From Rhizobium leguminosarum (lineage in GTDB: Bacteria > Pseudomonadota > Alphaproteobacteria > Rhizobiales > Rhizobiaceae), in contig NZ_LWBS01000417.1 of the NCBI RefSeq assembly GCF_001652265.1, positions 62,001 through 126,000 on the forward strand: a DNA stretch of 64,000 bases. The letters are read 5' to 3'. Position numbers and translations under genes: made by a program. Below, in pieces: positions 9,051 to 17,539 of the stretch. Under the pieces are notes generated by a model. That model was not told the origin of the DNA and searched no databases. It worked only from the letters and a program-made list of their open reading frames with translations. Every line of letters begins with the position of its first letter. Within the stretch, counting starts at the first letter, position 1.

Positions 9051-9070
9051 ACTGAACCGAACCGTTCAGT
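9051..9070. promoter_or_regulatory. TetR operator candidate 2
   Basis: The arms ACTGAAC and GTTCAGT are separated by 6 nt and contain the same GAACCG core as the site at 8999-9012. The site lies about 35 nt before the HlyD start. Two related palindromes suggest repression of both divergent promoters by the TetR protein. Confidence 0.62.
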
Positions 9071-9103
9071 TCGATTATTTACTCCAAGATCGGTAAAGTG
9101 GCC

Positions 9104-10318
9104 ATGTCGAGCAACCAGAAGAGCAACGTCGCGCGGATCGTCAGCGAAAACGCCGGGACCGAAGAGGCGCAGGCCGAGGTCGCGACCGTTGCAGAGGCTC
9201 CGATGGCGGAAGCTCGTGAAGTGCCGTCTGCACCCGCTCAGTCGGCGCCAGCTTCGGTCGCCGCACCCGCAGCTGCGAAGAAGCGCCGTAGCCCGGTGCT
9301 GCCGATCGTCGTGCTCGCCCTTCTCGCAGGCGGCGGCTGGTATGGTTACGAATGGTGGACGAACGGCCGCTTCATGGTGTCGACCGACGACGCCTATATC
9401 GAAGGCGATATCGCAACGATTTCGCCGAAGGTCACGGGCTACGTCGCGAAGGTGAACGTTGTCGCCAACCAGGAAGTCAAAGCGGGCGACGTGCTTGCCA
9501 CGCTTGATAACGGCGACTATCAGAACGCCCTCGACTTGGCCCAGGCACAGATCGTCACCGAACAGCTTTCGCTGCAGCGTATCGACGCGCAGATCGAAGG
9601 CGCGAATGCGAGCCTCGTGCAGGCGCAGGCGCAGAAGGTGGCACTCGAAGCGGCCGTTCGCGGTGCGGAGATCACTCAGAAGCGCCAGAGCGACCTTCAG
9701 GCGAAATCGGTCGGGACCGCCGCCGATCTCGACAACGCCAATATCGCCCTCGACCAGGCCAAGGCCAATCTTGCCGGCGGCGACGCCAACATCACCGCTG
9801 CACAGGCCAACATCACCATCCTCCAGGCCCAGCGCAAGGAAGCAGAAGGCTCGGTCCGTTCGCTTGAGATCTCCCGCGACAAGACCGTCCGTGACCTTTC
9901 TTTCACCGTGCTCAAGGCGCCTTATGACGGCATTGTCGGCAACCGCTCCGTCCAGGAAGGCGACCTCGTCTCTCCCGGCCAACGCCTGATGGCACTCGTT
10001 CCGGTGCGCCAGCTCTACATCGACGCCAATTTCAAGGAAACGCAGATCCAGCATCTGGTGCCGGGCTCGAAGGTCAACGTCCAGGTCGATGCCTATAGCG
10101 ATCATCCGATCGTCGGCACCGTCGAATCGATCTCACCGGCCTCCGGCTCGGTCTTTTCGATGCTGCCGCCGGAAAACGCCACGGGCAATTTCACCAAGGT
10201 GATCCAGCGGGTGCCGGTGCGCATCGCGCTGCCGCAAGATGCGCTCGACAGCGGGCGTCTGCGCGCGGGCCTGAGCGTCGTCGTCGACGTCGACACCCGT
10301 ACGGCGCCGAGCAAGTAA
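9104..10318 (+). CDS. HlyD/EmrA-type membrane fusion protein
   Basis: 404 residues from the ATG at 9104; a GTG two codons upstream is also possible. A hydrophilic, Ala/Glu/Pro-rich cytoplasmic N-terminus (about 60 residues) precedes one transmembrane helix (SPVLPIVVLALLAGGGWYGY). Next come a biotinyl-lipoyl-like half (VSTDDAYIEGDIATISPKVT), a long Ala/Gln-rich coiled-coil hairpin (residues 130-260), the second lipoyl half (LKAPYDGIVGNRSVQEGDLV) and a beta-barrel. It is the periplasmic adaptor for the MFS exporter encoded next. The gap of about 130 nt to that gene is filled by repeats. Confidence 0.93.
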   Translation: MSSNQKSNVARIVSENAGTEEAQAEVATVAEAPMAEAREVPSAPAQSAPASVAAPAAAKKRRSPVLPIVVLALLAGGGWYGYEWWTNGRFMVSTDDAYIEGDIATISPKVTGYVAKVNVVANQEVKAGDVLATLDNGDYQNALDLAQAQIVTEQLSLQRIDAQIEGANASLVQAQAQKVALEAAVRGAEITQKRQSDLQAKSVGTAADLDNANIALDQAKANLAGGDANITAAQANITILQAQRKEAEGSVRSLEISRDKTVRDLSFTVLKAPYDGIVGNRSVQEGDLVSPGQRLMALVPVRQLYIDANFKETQIQHLVPGSKVNVQVDAYSDHPIVGTVESISPASGSVFSMLPPENATGNFTKVIQRVPVRIALPQDALDSGRLRAGLSVVVDVDTRTAPSK

Positions 10319-10335
10319 GCCTTCAGAGCAAATCC

Positions 10336-10426
10336 AGCAAAAGTGTGCAGCGGTTTTGCGTCCGGAATTGCGTGAAAACAAAGAGATAGAGCAATTCCGT
10401 GATTCGAAGAAAAACGGAATTGCTCT
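10336..10426. repeat. Rhizobial intergenic repeat, copy 1, with hairpin
   Basis: The left part contains AAAAGTGTGCAGCGGTTTTG, closely matching 33127-33148 elsewhere in the window. The right part is a hairpin with arms AGAGCAATTCCGT (10388-10400) and ACGGAATTGCTCT (10414-10426). It fills the space between the two pump genes and could attenuate or process their transcript. Confidence 0.6.
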
Positions 10427-10447
10427 GGAAAGGGCGGAGGTGATCTG

Positions 10448-12046
10448 ATGGCCGGGAGCGCGACAGCAACAGCGGGAACGATTCCGGCAGCGCCTGCCCA
10501 CGCCGACGAGCGCATGGATCCGAAGAAGCTCATCGCCTTCTTCGCGATGGTGCTTGGCATGTTCATGTCGATCCTCGACATCCAGATCGTCTCGGCCTCG
10601 CTTGCGGAGATCCAAGCCGGCCTTTCGGCCGGAACCGACGAGATCGGCTGGGTGCAGACGTCCTATCTGATCGCCGAAGTGATCATGATCCCGCTTTCTG
10701 GCACGTTGGCGCGCATTATCTCGACGCGTTATCTCTTCGCGATCTCGGCCGCCGGCTTCACCATGGCGAGCGCGCTTGCGGCGACGGCGACGAATATCGA
10801 CCAGATGATCGTCTACCGCGTCATCCAGGGCTTCATCGGCGGCGGCATGATCCCGTCGGTTTTCGCGGCTGCCTTCACCATCTTTCCGCCTTCGAAGCGC
10901 AGCATCGTCTCGCCGATCATCGGCCTGATCGCGACGCTGGCACCGACCATCGGCCCGACGGTCGGCGGTTATCTCAGCCACGCTTTCTCCTGGCACTGGC
11001 TGTTCCTCGTCAACATCGTTCCCGGCATCATCGTCACGATCGTCACCTGGAACTTCATCGATTTCGACAAGCCGGAACTGTCGCTCTTCAAGAAATTCGA
11101 CTGGTGGGGGCTGATTTCGATGGGCGTGTTCCTCGGCGCGCTGGAATATGTGCTCGAAGAGGGCAATTCGAACGATTGGTTCAATGACAGCTCCATCACC
11201 ATCGCAGCGATTGCCTCCGGCGTTGCAGCCATCGTCTTCTTCTACCGCGCCTTCACGGTGGATTTCCCCGTCGTCGACCTGAAGGCTTTCGCGAACCGGA
11301 ATTTCTCGTTCGGCTCGGTGTTCTCTTTCGTCATGGGCATAGGCCTCTACGGCCTCACCTATATCTATCCGGTCTATCTCGGGCGCATCCGTGGCTATGA
11401 TTCACTGATGATCGGCGAGACGATGTTCGTCTCCGGGCTGGCGATGTTCTTCACCGCGCCGATCGCCGGACGATTGTCGACCAAGATGGACCTGCGCCTG
11501 ATGATGGCGATCGGCTTCGTCAGCTTCGCCGCCGGCACCTTTATCATGATGCATCTGACGGCGGATTGGGATTTCTACGAACTCTTCATCCCGCAGATTC
11601 TGCGCGGTTTCGGGCTGATGATGTGCATGGTGCCGATCAACAATATCGCGCTCGGAACGATGCCGCCCTCGCGCATTCGCGGCGCGTCCGGCCTGTTCAA
11701 TCTGACAAGAAATCTTGGCGGCGCCGTCGGCCTTGCTGTCATCAACACCGTGCTCACCAACCGCCAGGACGTGCATTACGAGCGGCTGCGGGAGAATATG
11801 GACTGGGGCAATCCGGCGGCGATCGACCAGATGAACAACATGGCCGCCAATTTCAACACTTACGGCATGGATGGCGCCTCGGTCGCGATCAAGCAGATGG
11901 TCGGCCTTGCCACCAAGCAGGCGATCATCCTCTCCTTCAGCGACGTGTTCCTGATCCTGACCGCACTCTTCCTTGCCATGATCCTCGGTGTCGCCATGAT
12001 CAAGAAACCCGCGCCGCAAGGCGGGGGAGGCGGTGGCGGCCACTGA
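10448..12046 (+). CDS. DHA2-family MFS drug exporter (EmrB/QacA type)
   Basis: 532 residues with about 14 predicted membrane helices. Conserved features are the N-terminal FMSILDIQIVSASLAEIQAG, the LIAEVIMIPLSGTLARIIST loop, and the motif C-like stretch ATLAPTIGPTVGGYLSHAFS. The start ATG is preceded by GGAGGTGATCTG, a near-ideal ribosome site. A Gly-rich tail (GGGGGGGH) ends the protein. Together with the upstream HlyD adaptor it should form a proton-driven tripartite pump with an outer-membrane channel encoded elsewhere. Substrates are probably hydrophobic antibiotics or plant phenolics by family analogy. Confidence 0.94.
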   Translation: MAGSATATAGTIPAAPAHADERMDPKKLIAFFAMVLGMFMSILDIQIVSASLAEIQAGLSAGTDEIGWVQTSYLIAEVIMIPLSGTLARIISTRYLFAISAAGFTMASALAATATNIDQMIVYRVIQGFIGGGMIPSVFAAAFTIFPPSKRSIVSPIIGLIATLAPTIGPTVGGYLSHAFSWHWLFLVNIVPGIIVTIVTWNFIDFDKPELSLFKKFDWWGLISMGVFLGALEYVLEEGNSNDWFNDSSITIAAIASGVAAIVFFYRAFTVDFPVVDLKAFANRNFSFGSVFSFVMGIGLYGLTYIYPVYLGRIRGYDSLMIGETMFVSGLAMFFTAPIAGRLSTKMDLRLMMAIGFVSFAAGTFIMMHLTADWDFYELFIPQILRGFGLMMCMVPINNIALGTMPPSRIRGASGLFNLTRNLGGAVGLAVINTVLTNRQDVHYERLRENMDWGNPAAIDQMNNMAANFNTYGMDGASVAIKQMVGLATKQAIILSFSDVFLILTALFLAMILGVAMIKKPAPQGGGGGGGH

Positions 12047-12067
12047 CCTCCGGCCTGCCGCCCCTTG

Positions 12068-12094
12068 AAAAGGCCCTCTCCGGAGGGCCTTTTT
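12068..12094 (+). terminator. Intrinsic terminator of the efflux operon
   Basis: The stem AAAAGGCCCTC / GAGGGCCTTTT has a TCCG loop and a continuing T-tract. It is 22 nt after the MFS stop codon. Confidence 0.88.
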
Positions 12095-12205
12095 GTTGCT
12101 GTTTTCCGGCCACTGTGTCATCAGGCGGATGATCGTCGGCTGGATCGGTCCGACTCGGGTAGGCAATACCGGGAAAACGAAGCGGGAATCGGCTCGCTCG
12201 ATTTT

Positions 12206-12223
12206 TTGATTTACGTACATCAA
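12206..12223. promoter_or_regulatory. Operator candidate upstream of lacI-xylB-xylA
   Basis: TTGATTTACGTACATCAA is an 18-nt near-perfect palindrome with one mismatched pair. It lies 33-50 nt before the LacI-family start. The CG-centred symmetry suits a LacI-family autoregulatory site. Confidence 0.5.
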
Positions 12224-12255
12224 AATTGGCGCTAATGGTCTCGTCAGGAGGAATG

Positions 12256-13278
12256 ATGAGGCCAACCGTTCACGATATCGCCGCTGCCGCCGGTGTCAGT
12301 CTGGCGACTGTCGACCGGGTTCTCAACCAGCGCCCCGGTGTGCGCCACGTCACGCGCGAAAAGGTCGAGACCGCGATCCGCGAGCTCGGTTATGTCAGAG
12401 ACGTCGCCGCCGCCAATCTTGCCAAGGGGCGCACCTATCCGCTGGTCTTCATCCTTCCGGCCAGCGACAATTCCTTCATGCACGGGCTGAATGCCGAGAT
12501 CCGCCAGGCGATCGTTCGCTCGTCGGCCGAACGCACCGATATCCGCACCATCGAGGTTCCGGCCTTCGATCCCGCCGCCCTCGTCGCCGTGCTTGAAGGG
12601 CTTTCCCGGGAAAAGCCCTGCGGCATTGCACTGGTTGCGACCGATGCGCCCGAAGTACGCGCTGCCGTCGACAGGCTGGTGCGCGAGCGCTTTCCCGTCG
12701 TCACCCTGGTTTCCGATCTCACGGGGTCGCTACGCCATCACTATGCCGGCGTCGACAACATCGCAGCCGGCCGCACCGCCGCCCGCCTGCTCGGACGATT
12801 CCTCGGGCCGCGAAAGGGCGAAATCGCCGTTCTCGCCGGTTCCATGCTGGTGCGCGACCATCGCGAGCGGCTGGAGGGCTTCACCGCCGTCATGGCGCAG
12901 GAATTTCCCGATCTTGCGATCCTGCCGGTTCTCGAGGGCCGCGACGACCCGGAGGTCGCTCATAGGCTCGTTGCCGACGCGCTCGGGAATGCCGGCATCA
13001 TCGGCGTCTACAGTCTCGGCGCCGGCAATCGCGGCCTGATCCGGGCGTTGAAGGAGAAGGCCGTCGATCGCATACTGACCGTGATTGCCCACGAGCTGAC
13101 CGCCCATACGCGCGCAGCAGTTATCGACAATACAATCGATGCGATCCTCAATCAGGACGCCGGCCACGAGGTGCGGAGCGCGATCCGCGTGCTGAAAGCC
13201 AAGGCGGACGGGCTTGCCGTCATCGAAGCGCAGGAGCGCATCCGCCTCGATATATTCCTGAAAGACAATCTGCCGTAA
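12256..13278 (+). CDS. LacI-family regulator of the xylose operon
   Basis: 340 residues from the second of two tandem ATGs, placed 4 nt after AGGAGG. The LacI helix-turn-helix is residues 1-50 (RPTVHDIAAAAGVSLATVDR, then VLNQRPGVRHVTREKVE). The remainder is a periplasmic-binding-protein-like sensor domain of the ribose-binding subtype. It is 21 nt upstream of xylB on the same strand, so regulator, kinase and isomerase are probably cotranscribed. Xylose or a derivative is the expected inducer, by context. Confidence 0.88.
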   Translation: MRPTVHDIAAAAGVSLATVDRVLNQRPGVRHVTREKVETAIRELGYVRDVAAANLAKGRTYPLVFILPASDNSFMHGLNAEIRQAIVRSSAERTDIRTIEVPAFDPAALVAVLEGLSREKPCGIALVATDAPEVRAAVDRLVRERFPVVTLVSDLTGSLRHHYAGVDNIAAGRTAARLLGRFLGPRKGEIAVLAGSMLVRDHRERLEGFTAVMAQEFPDLAILPVLEGRDDPEVAHRLVADALGNAGIIGVYSLGAGNRGLIRALKEKAVDRILTVIAHELTAHTRAAVIDNTIDAILNQDAGHEVRSAIRVLKAKADGLAVIEAQERIRLDIFLKDNLP

Positions 13279-13299
13279 CGGCAAAGGGAGAAATGCCAC

Positions 13300-14754
13300 A
13301 TGTATCTGGGTCTCGATCTCGGAACCTCCGGCGTCAAGGCGATGCTGATCGACGGTGATCAGAAGATCGTCGGCTCGGCCAATGGTTTGCTCGACGTGTC
13401 GCGTCCGCATTCCGGCTGGTCGGAGCAGGAGCCGGCCCACTGGGTGCGCGCCACGGAGGAGGCTGTCGCCGGCCTCAAGGCAAAACATCCGAAGGAGCTT
13501 GCTGCGGTCAAGGGCATCGGGCTTTCCGGCCAGATGCACGGCGCAACGCTCATCGATGCCACCGACAAGGTCCTGCGCCCCTGCATCCTCTGGAACGACA
13601 CGCGCAGCTACGTCGAGGCCGCGGCAATCGATGCCGATCCGCGCTTTCGCGCACTCACTGGCAACATCGTCTTCCCCGGTTTCACGGCGCCGAAGCTCGC
13701 CTGGGTCGAGAAGCATGAGCCCGATGTCTTCGCCAAGATCGCCAAGGTGCTCTTGCCGAAGGACTACCTGCGTCTTTGGCTGACCGGCGAATATATCTCG
13801 GAAATGTCGGATTCGGCCGGCACTTCCTGGCTCGACACCGGCAAACGCGCCTGGTCATCCGAACTGCTCGCCGCCACCAAGCTTTCCGAGGAGCAGATGC
13901 CGGCACTTGTCGAAGGCACCGAGCAGGCTGGCAAGCTGCGGTCCGAACTGGCGGCGCAATGGGGCATATCAGGCGATGTCGTCGTTGCCGGCGGCGCCGG
14001 CGACAATGCGGCCTCGGCCTGCGGCATGGGTACGGTCAGCGATGGCGCAGCCTTCGTCTCTCTCGGCACATCAGGCGTGCTTTTTGCTGCCAACGCTTCC
14101 TATTTGCCGAAGCCGGAAAGTGCCGTGCATGCCTTCTGCCACGCGCTACCAAACACCTGGCACCAGATGGGTGTCATCCTGTCGGCCACCGATGCACTCA
14201 ACTGGCATTCCGGTGTGACCGGCAAGTCGGCCGCCGATCTCACCGGCGAACTCGGCGAGACGCTGAAGGCGCCCACAGGAGTCACCTTCCTGCCCTATCT
14301 CTCCGGCGAGCGCACGCCGCACAATGATGCGGTCATCCGCGGCGCCTTCATCGGCCTCGAACATGAAAGCAGCCGTGCCGTTCTCACCCAGGCGGTGCTC
14401 GAAGGTGTCGCCTTCGCCATTCGCGACAACCTCGAAGCGCTGCGTTCGGCCGGCACCGGCATATCCCGGGTGACGGCAATCGGCGGCGGTTCGCGCTCGC
14501 GTTACTGGCTGGCGTCGATCGCGACCGCGCTCGGCGTTCCGGTGGATCTGCCGGCCGACGGCGATTTCGGCGCGGCCTTCGGCGCCGCCCGTCTCGGCCT
14601 GATCGCGGCAACAGGCGCCGATCCCATTGCCGTCTGCACGCCGCCGGTGACGGCGGGGACGATCGAGCCGGTGGCGTCGTTGAGCGGCGCTTATGAGGAT
14701 GCGTATACGCGCTACCGCGCACTTTATCCGGCGATCAAATCGCTGGTGCACTGA
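13300..14754 (+). CDS. xylB: Xylulokinase
   Basis: 484 residues, the normal length of FGGY-family xylulokinase, which phosphorylates D-xylulose to xylulose 5-phosphate with ATP. The ATP-binding phosphate-1 motif is [20 protein letters not shown] at the N-terminus. [20 protein letters not shown] with the following ILWNDTRS is the XylB-specific substrate region. [20 protein letters not shown] and [20 protein letters not shown] mark the C-terminal domain. Neighbouring lacI and xylA fix its role in the isomerase pathway of xylose use. Confidence 0.96.
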   Translation: MYLGLDLGTSGVKAMLIDGDQKIVGSANGLLDVSRPHSGWSEQEPAHWVRATEEAVAGLKAKHPKELAAVKGIGLSGQMHGATLIDATDKVLRPCILWNDTRSYVEAAAIDADPRFRALTGNIVFPGFTAPKLAWVEKHEPDVFAKIAKVLLPKDYLRLWLTGEYISEMSDSAGTSWLDTGKRAWSSELLAATKLSEEQMPALVEGTEQAGKLRSELAAQWGISGDVVVAGGAGDNAASACGMGTVSDGAAFVSLGTSGVLFAANASYLPKPESAVHAFCHALPNTWHQMGVILSATDALNWHSGVTGKSAADLTGELGETLKAPTGVTFLPYLSGERTPHNDAVIRGAFIGLEHESSRAVLTQAVLEGVAFAIRDNLEALRSAGTGISRVTAIGGGSRSRYWLASIATALGVPVDLPADGDFGAAFGAARLGLIAATGADPIAVCTPPVTAGTIEPVASLSGAYEDAYTRYRALYPAIKSLVH

Positions 14755-14763
14755 GAACTGGAG

Positions 14764-14892
14764 CCAGCGGCCCCCTCATCCGACCCTTCGGGCCACCTTC
14801 TCCCCGAGGGGAGAAGGGGAAAGAAGCGCCGCAGCGAGTCTCTTCTCCCCATCGGGGAGAAGGTGCCGGCAGGCGGATGAGGGGGCCCCTGG
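14764..14892. repeat. RIME-like intergenic element, copy A
   Basis: Outer arms near 14764-14782 (core CCCCCTCATCCG) and 14873-14891 (core CGGATGAGGGGG) enclose two inner hairpins with CTTCTCCCC/GGGGAGAAG motifs. The form matches the rhizobial intergenic mosaic element type. It separates xylB from xylA, which may still be one transcript. Related elements are at 22502-22638 and 32143-32309. Confidence 0.75.
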
Positions 14893-14944
14893 CGCAGACA
14901 AGAATTCGGAACTGCAAACAGATACAAACCCAAGGAGAACCAAA

Positions 14945-16255
14945 ATGAGCACCGGATTTTTCGGCGATATCCAGAAAGTAAAATACGAAGGCCCGGACAG
15001 CACCAATCCGCTGGCCTTCCGCTATTACCAGCCGGACGAGATCGTCATGGGCAAACGCATGGAAGACCATCTGCGCTTTGCGGTGGCCTATTGGCACACC
15101 TTCACCTGGCCGGGCGGCGATCCCTTCGGCGGCCAGACCTTCCTGCGTCCCTGGTTCGAGGACACGATGAAGGCCGCCAAGCTCAAGGCCGACGTCGCCT
15201 TCGAATTCTTCTCGCTGCTCGGCTCGCCCTACTACTGCTTCCATGACGCGGACGTGCGTCCGGAAGGCAAGACTTTCGCCGAGAACACTAAAAACCTCAA
15301 CGAGATCGTCGATTATTTCGCCGAGAAGCAGGCCGCAACCGGCACCAAGCTGCTCTGGGGCACTGCGAACCTCTTCTCCCACCGCCGCTATATGTCGGGC
15401 GCTGCGACCAATCCGGATCCCGACGTCTTCGCTTTCGCAGCCGCGACGGTCAAGACCTGCATCGATGCCACGCAGAAGCTCGGCGGCGAAAACTACGTGC
15501 TCTGGGGCGGGCGCGAAGGTTACGAGACGCTGCTCAACACCGATATCGGCCGCGAGCTCGACCAGCTCGGACGCTTCCTCAACCTCGTCGTCGAATACAA
15601 GCACAAGATCGGCTACAAGGGCACGATCCTGATCGAGCCGAAGCCGCAGGAGCCGACCAAGCATCAGTATGATTACGACGTCGCGACCGTCTATGGCTTC
15701 CTCAAGAGGCACGGCCTTGAAAACGAGGTGAAGCTCAATATCGAGCAGGGCCACGCGATCCTTGCCGGCCACTCCTTCGAGCACGAGCTGGCGCTTGCCA
15801 ATGCGCTCGGCATCTTCGGCTCGATCGACATGAACCGCAACGACTACCAGTCCGGCTGGGACACCGACCAGTTCCCGAACAATGTTCCCGAAATGGCGCT
15901 CGCCTACTACCATGTTCTGGCAGGCGGCGGCTTCAAGACCGGCGGCACCAACTTCGACTCGAAGCTTCGCCGTCAGTCTCTCGACCCGGCGGATCTGCTG
16001 ATCGGCCATATCGGCGGCATGGATTGCTGCGCCCGCGGCCTGAAGGCCGCCGCCAAGATGATCGAGGACAAGGCTCTGTCGCAGCCGCTCGCCGATCGTT
16101 ATGCCGGCTGGGAATCCGCCGAGGCGCAGAAGCTCTTCCGCGGCGAGTATTCGCTGGATGAGATCACTCACTATGTCGAGAGCCACGACGTGAACCCGCA
16201 GCCGAGATCCGGCAAGCAGGAACTGCTGGAGAACGTCGTCAACCGTTACGTCTGA
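14945..16255 (+). CDS. xylA: Xylose isomerase
   Basis: 436 residues. Catalyses D-xylose to D-xylulose. It is a TIM-barrel enzyme of the class II (longer) type. Visible signatures are [40 protein letters not shown] with the catalytic His, [20 protein letters not shown], and metal ligands around [20 protein letters not shown] and [23 protein letters not shown] at 14945 follows AAGGAGA. A RIME-like repeat lies between it and xylB, yet both follow the upstream LacI gene and are probably co-regulated. Confidence 0.97.
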   Translation: MSTGFFGDIQKVKYEGPDSTNPLAFRYYQPDEIVMGKRMEDHLRFAVAYWHTFTWPGGDPFGGQTFLRPWFEDTMKAAKLKADVAFEFFSLLGSPYYCFHDADVRPEGKTFAENTKNLNEIVDYFAEKQAATGTKLLWGTANLFSHRRYMSGAATNPDPDVFAFAAATVKTCIDATQKLGGENYVLWGGREGYETLLNTDIGRELDQLGRFLNLVVEYKHKIGYKGTILIEPKPQEPTKHQYDYDVATVYGFLKRHGLENEVKLNIEQGHAILAGHSFEHELALANALGIFGSIDMNRNDYQSGWDTDQFPNNVPEMALAYYHVLAGGGFKTGGTNFDSKLRRQSLDPADLLIGHIGGMDCCARGLKAAAKMIEDKALSQPLADRYAGWESAEAQKLFRGEYSLDEITHYVESHDVNPQPRSGKQELLENVVNRYV

Positions 16256-16262
16256 TAAAGCA

Positions 16263-16287
16263 CGCCGGCGGTCATCGGCCGCCGGCG
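16263..16287. terminator. GC hairpin between xylA and a convergent lacI gene
   Basis: CGCCGGCGG pairs with CCGCCGGCG around a 7-nt loop, 8 nt after xylA. It is placed to end transcription from both sides. The T-tract on the plus strand is weak (CCCTTTCTG). Confidence 0.55.
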
Positions 16288-16336
16288 CAACCCTTTCTGA
16301 CCGGGCGCTGGCCGGAAGCTTTCAGCCTATATCGGT

Positions 16337-17368
16337 TTACCGTTTCAACCAGTTGCGCGACGGCGCCGAGACGGAGTTTCGGACCACCAGATCCGGTCTC
16401 AGCAGGATTTCCGTTTCGGTCGGCCGGCCATCGGACAGGAGTTCCAGCAGCAGCGCCATCGCCTGCTTGCCGATTGCCGTTCTCGGCTGGCGGATCGTGG
16501 TCAGCGGCGGTGATATGAAGACTGCCTGCGGCACGTCGTCGAAACCGGTCACCGAGAAATCCCGTGGAATGTCGTAACCCCGCGCGCCGAGCCCGATCAT
16601 GACGCCGATCGCCGTCTGGTCGTTGACGCACATGAAGGCGGTCGGAAGCGTGTCACGCATGAAAAGCTGTTCGACCGCATGCCGCCCGCTTTCGATCGTG
16701 CCGTCACCTTCGAGCACGATCCTGGTGTCGGGCGGGATGCCGGCGGCGTCGAGGCCGGCATCGTACCCCATGCGACGCCTGGTATAGGCAAGCCGGGTGC
16801 GTGAATCGCCGATGAAGGCGATCTTGCGATGCCCTTCGGCCAGCAGCAGGTCCACCGCTTTCCGAGCGCCTTCGGTGTCGTCGACGCCGACATAGGGAAT
16901 GCCGCCGTTGAAGACGGGCTCGAAAACGCCGACGCTCGGCGGTAGCCGCGCGGTCATCGTCTGATGCCCGAAGGGCAGGATGCCGGTGAAGAGGATCAAT
17001 CCGGCCGCCTGGTTGGAATTGAAGAATTTCAGATATTCCAAGCCGCGCTGGGCATCGTTCTGCGTGTGGCCGATCAGGATGCCGTAGCCGTGTGCGCGTG
17101 CTTCGTTCTCCAGCCCGACGAGAATGTTGGAGAAATTGGGATCGCCGATATCGGGCGCCACGACGAGGATCATGTTGGAGCGGCCGAGCCTCAGGCTGCG
17201 CGCCATGGCATTGGTCGTATAGCCGGTGATGGCGATCGCCTGGTTGACCTTGAGGCGCGTGGAGTTGGCGACCTTCTCCGGCATATGGATTGCCCGGGAA
17301 ACCGTCGCGATGGAGACCTCGGCGATCCGGGCGACGTCTTCGATGGTTGCGGGCGTGGAATTCGACAC
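16337..17368 (-). CDS. LacI-family regulator of the sugar ABC transporter
   Basis: 343 residues from a GTG at 17368 that gives VSNSTPATIEDVARIAEVSI, the usual LacI opening; a TTG further upstream extends the frame by 30 codons but lacks support. The helix-turn-helix is followed by a LacI sensor domain with FSVTGFDDVPQAVFISPPLT near the C-terminus, typical of sugar-responsive members. It is divergent from the transporter ATPase, and two strong palindromes lie between them at 17462-17498. Confidence 0.88.
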   Translation of the reverse strand: MSNSTPATIEDVARIAEVSIATVSRAIHMPEKVANSTRLKVNQAIAITGYTTNAMARSLRLGRSNMILVVAPDIGDPNFSNILVGLENEARAHGYGILIGHTQNDAQRGLEYLKFFNSNQAAGLILFTGILPFGHQTMTARLPPSVGVFEPVFNGGIPYVGVDDTEGARKAVDLLLAEGHRKIAFIGDSRTRLAYTRRRMGYDAGLDAAGIPPDTRIVLEGDGTIESGRHAVEQLFMRDTLPTAFMCVNDQTAIGVMIGLGARGYDIPRDFSVTGFDDVPQAVFISPPLTTIRQPRTAIGKQAMALLLELLSDGRPTETEILLRPDLVVRNSVSAPSRNWLKR

Positions 17369-17461
17369 TGGGCTCTGCCTTGGGGCTGTCTTCGCCGCGA
17401 CACTACACAGACTTGTCGAGAGGTCAAAGGCAGGCTTCAACTGATCTGTGTAAATCAACGA

Positions 17462-17498
17462 TGTAAACCTTTACACGATGTATGTAAAGGTTTACATA
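17462..17498. promoter_or_regulatory. Two phased LacI-type operators
   Basis: TGTAAACCTTTACA (17462-17475) and TGTAAAGGTTTACA (17483-17496, extended by TA on both sides) have identical half-sites. They are exactly 21 nt apart, two helical turns. A further TGTAAA half-site is at 17449-17454. All lie between the divergent LacI and transporter genes, so the LacI protein is the likely ligand-controlled repressor of both. Confidence 0.8.
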
Positions 17499-17539
17499 AC
17501 GCTTCAGAGCGGACGGGGAGCCGCTTTGGGGAGGATCAG

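Noticed and set aside
8816..10105. 429-codon frame on the minus strand
   Set aside because: It lies antisense to the HlyD and TetR region. The HlyD-like frame has clear domains, whereas this one has none and is rich in Arg/Asp/Gly as expected of a GC-rich shadow.
14735..16186. 483-codon frame antisense to xylA
   Set aside because: Shadow of the xylose isomerase gene, which carries all family motifs.
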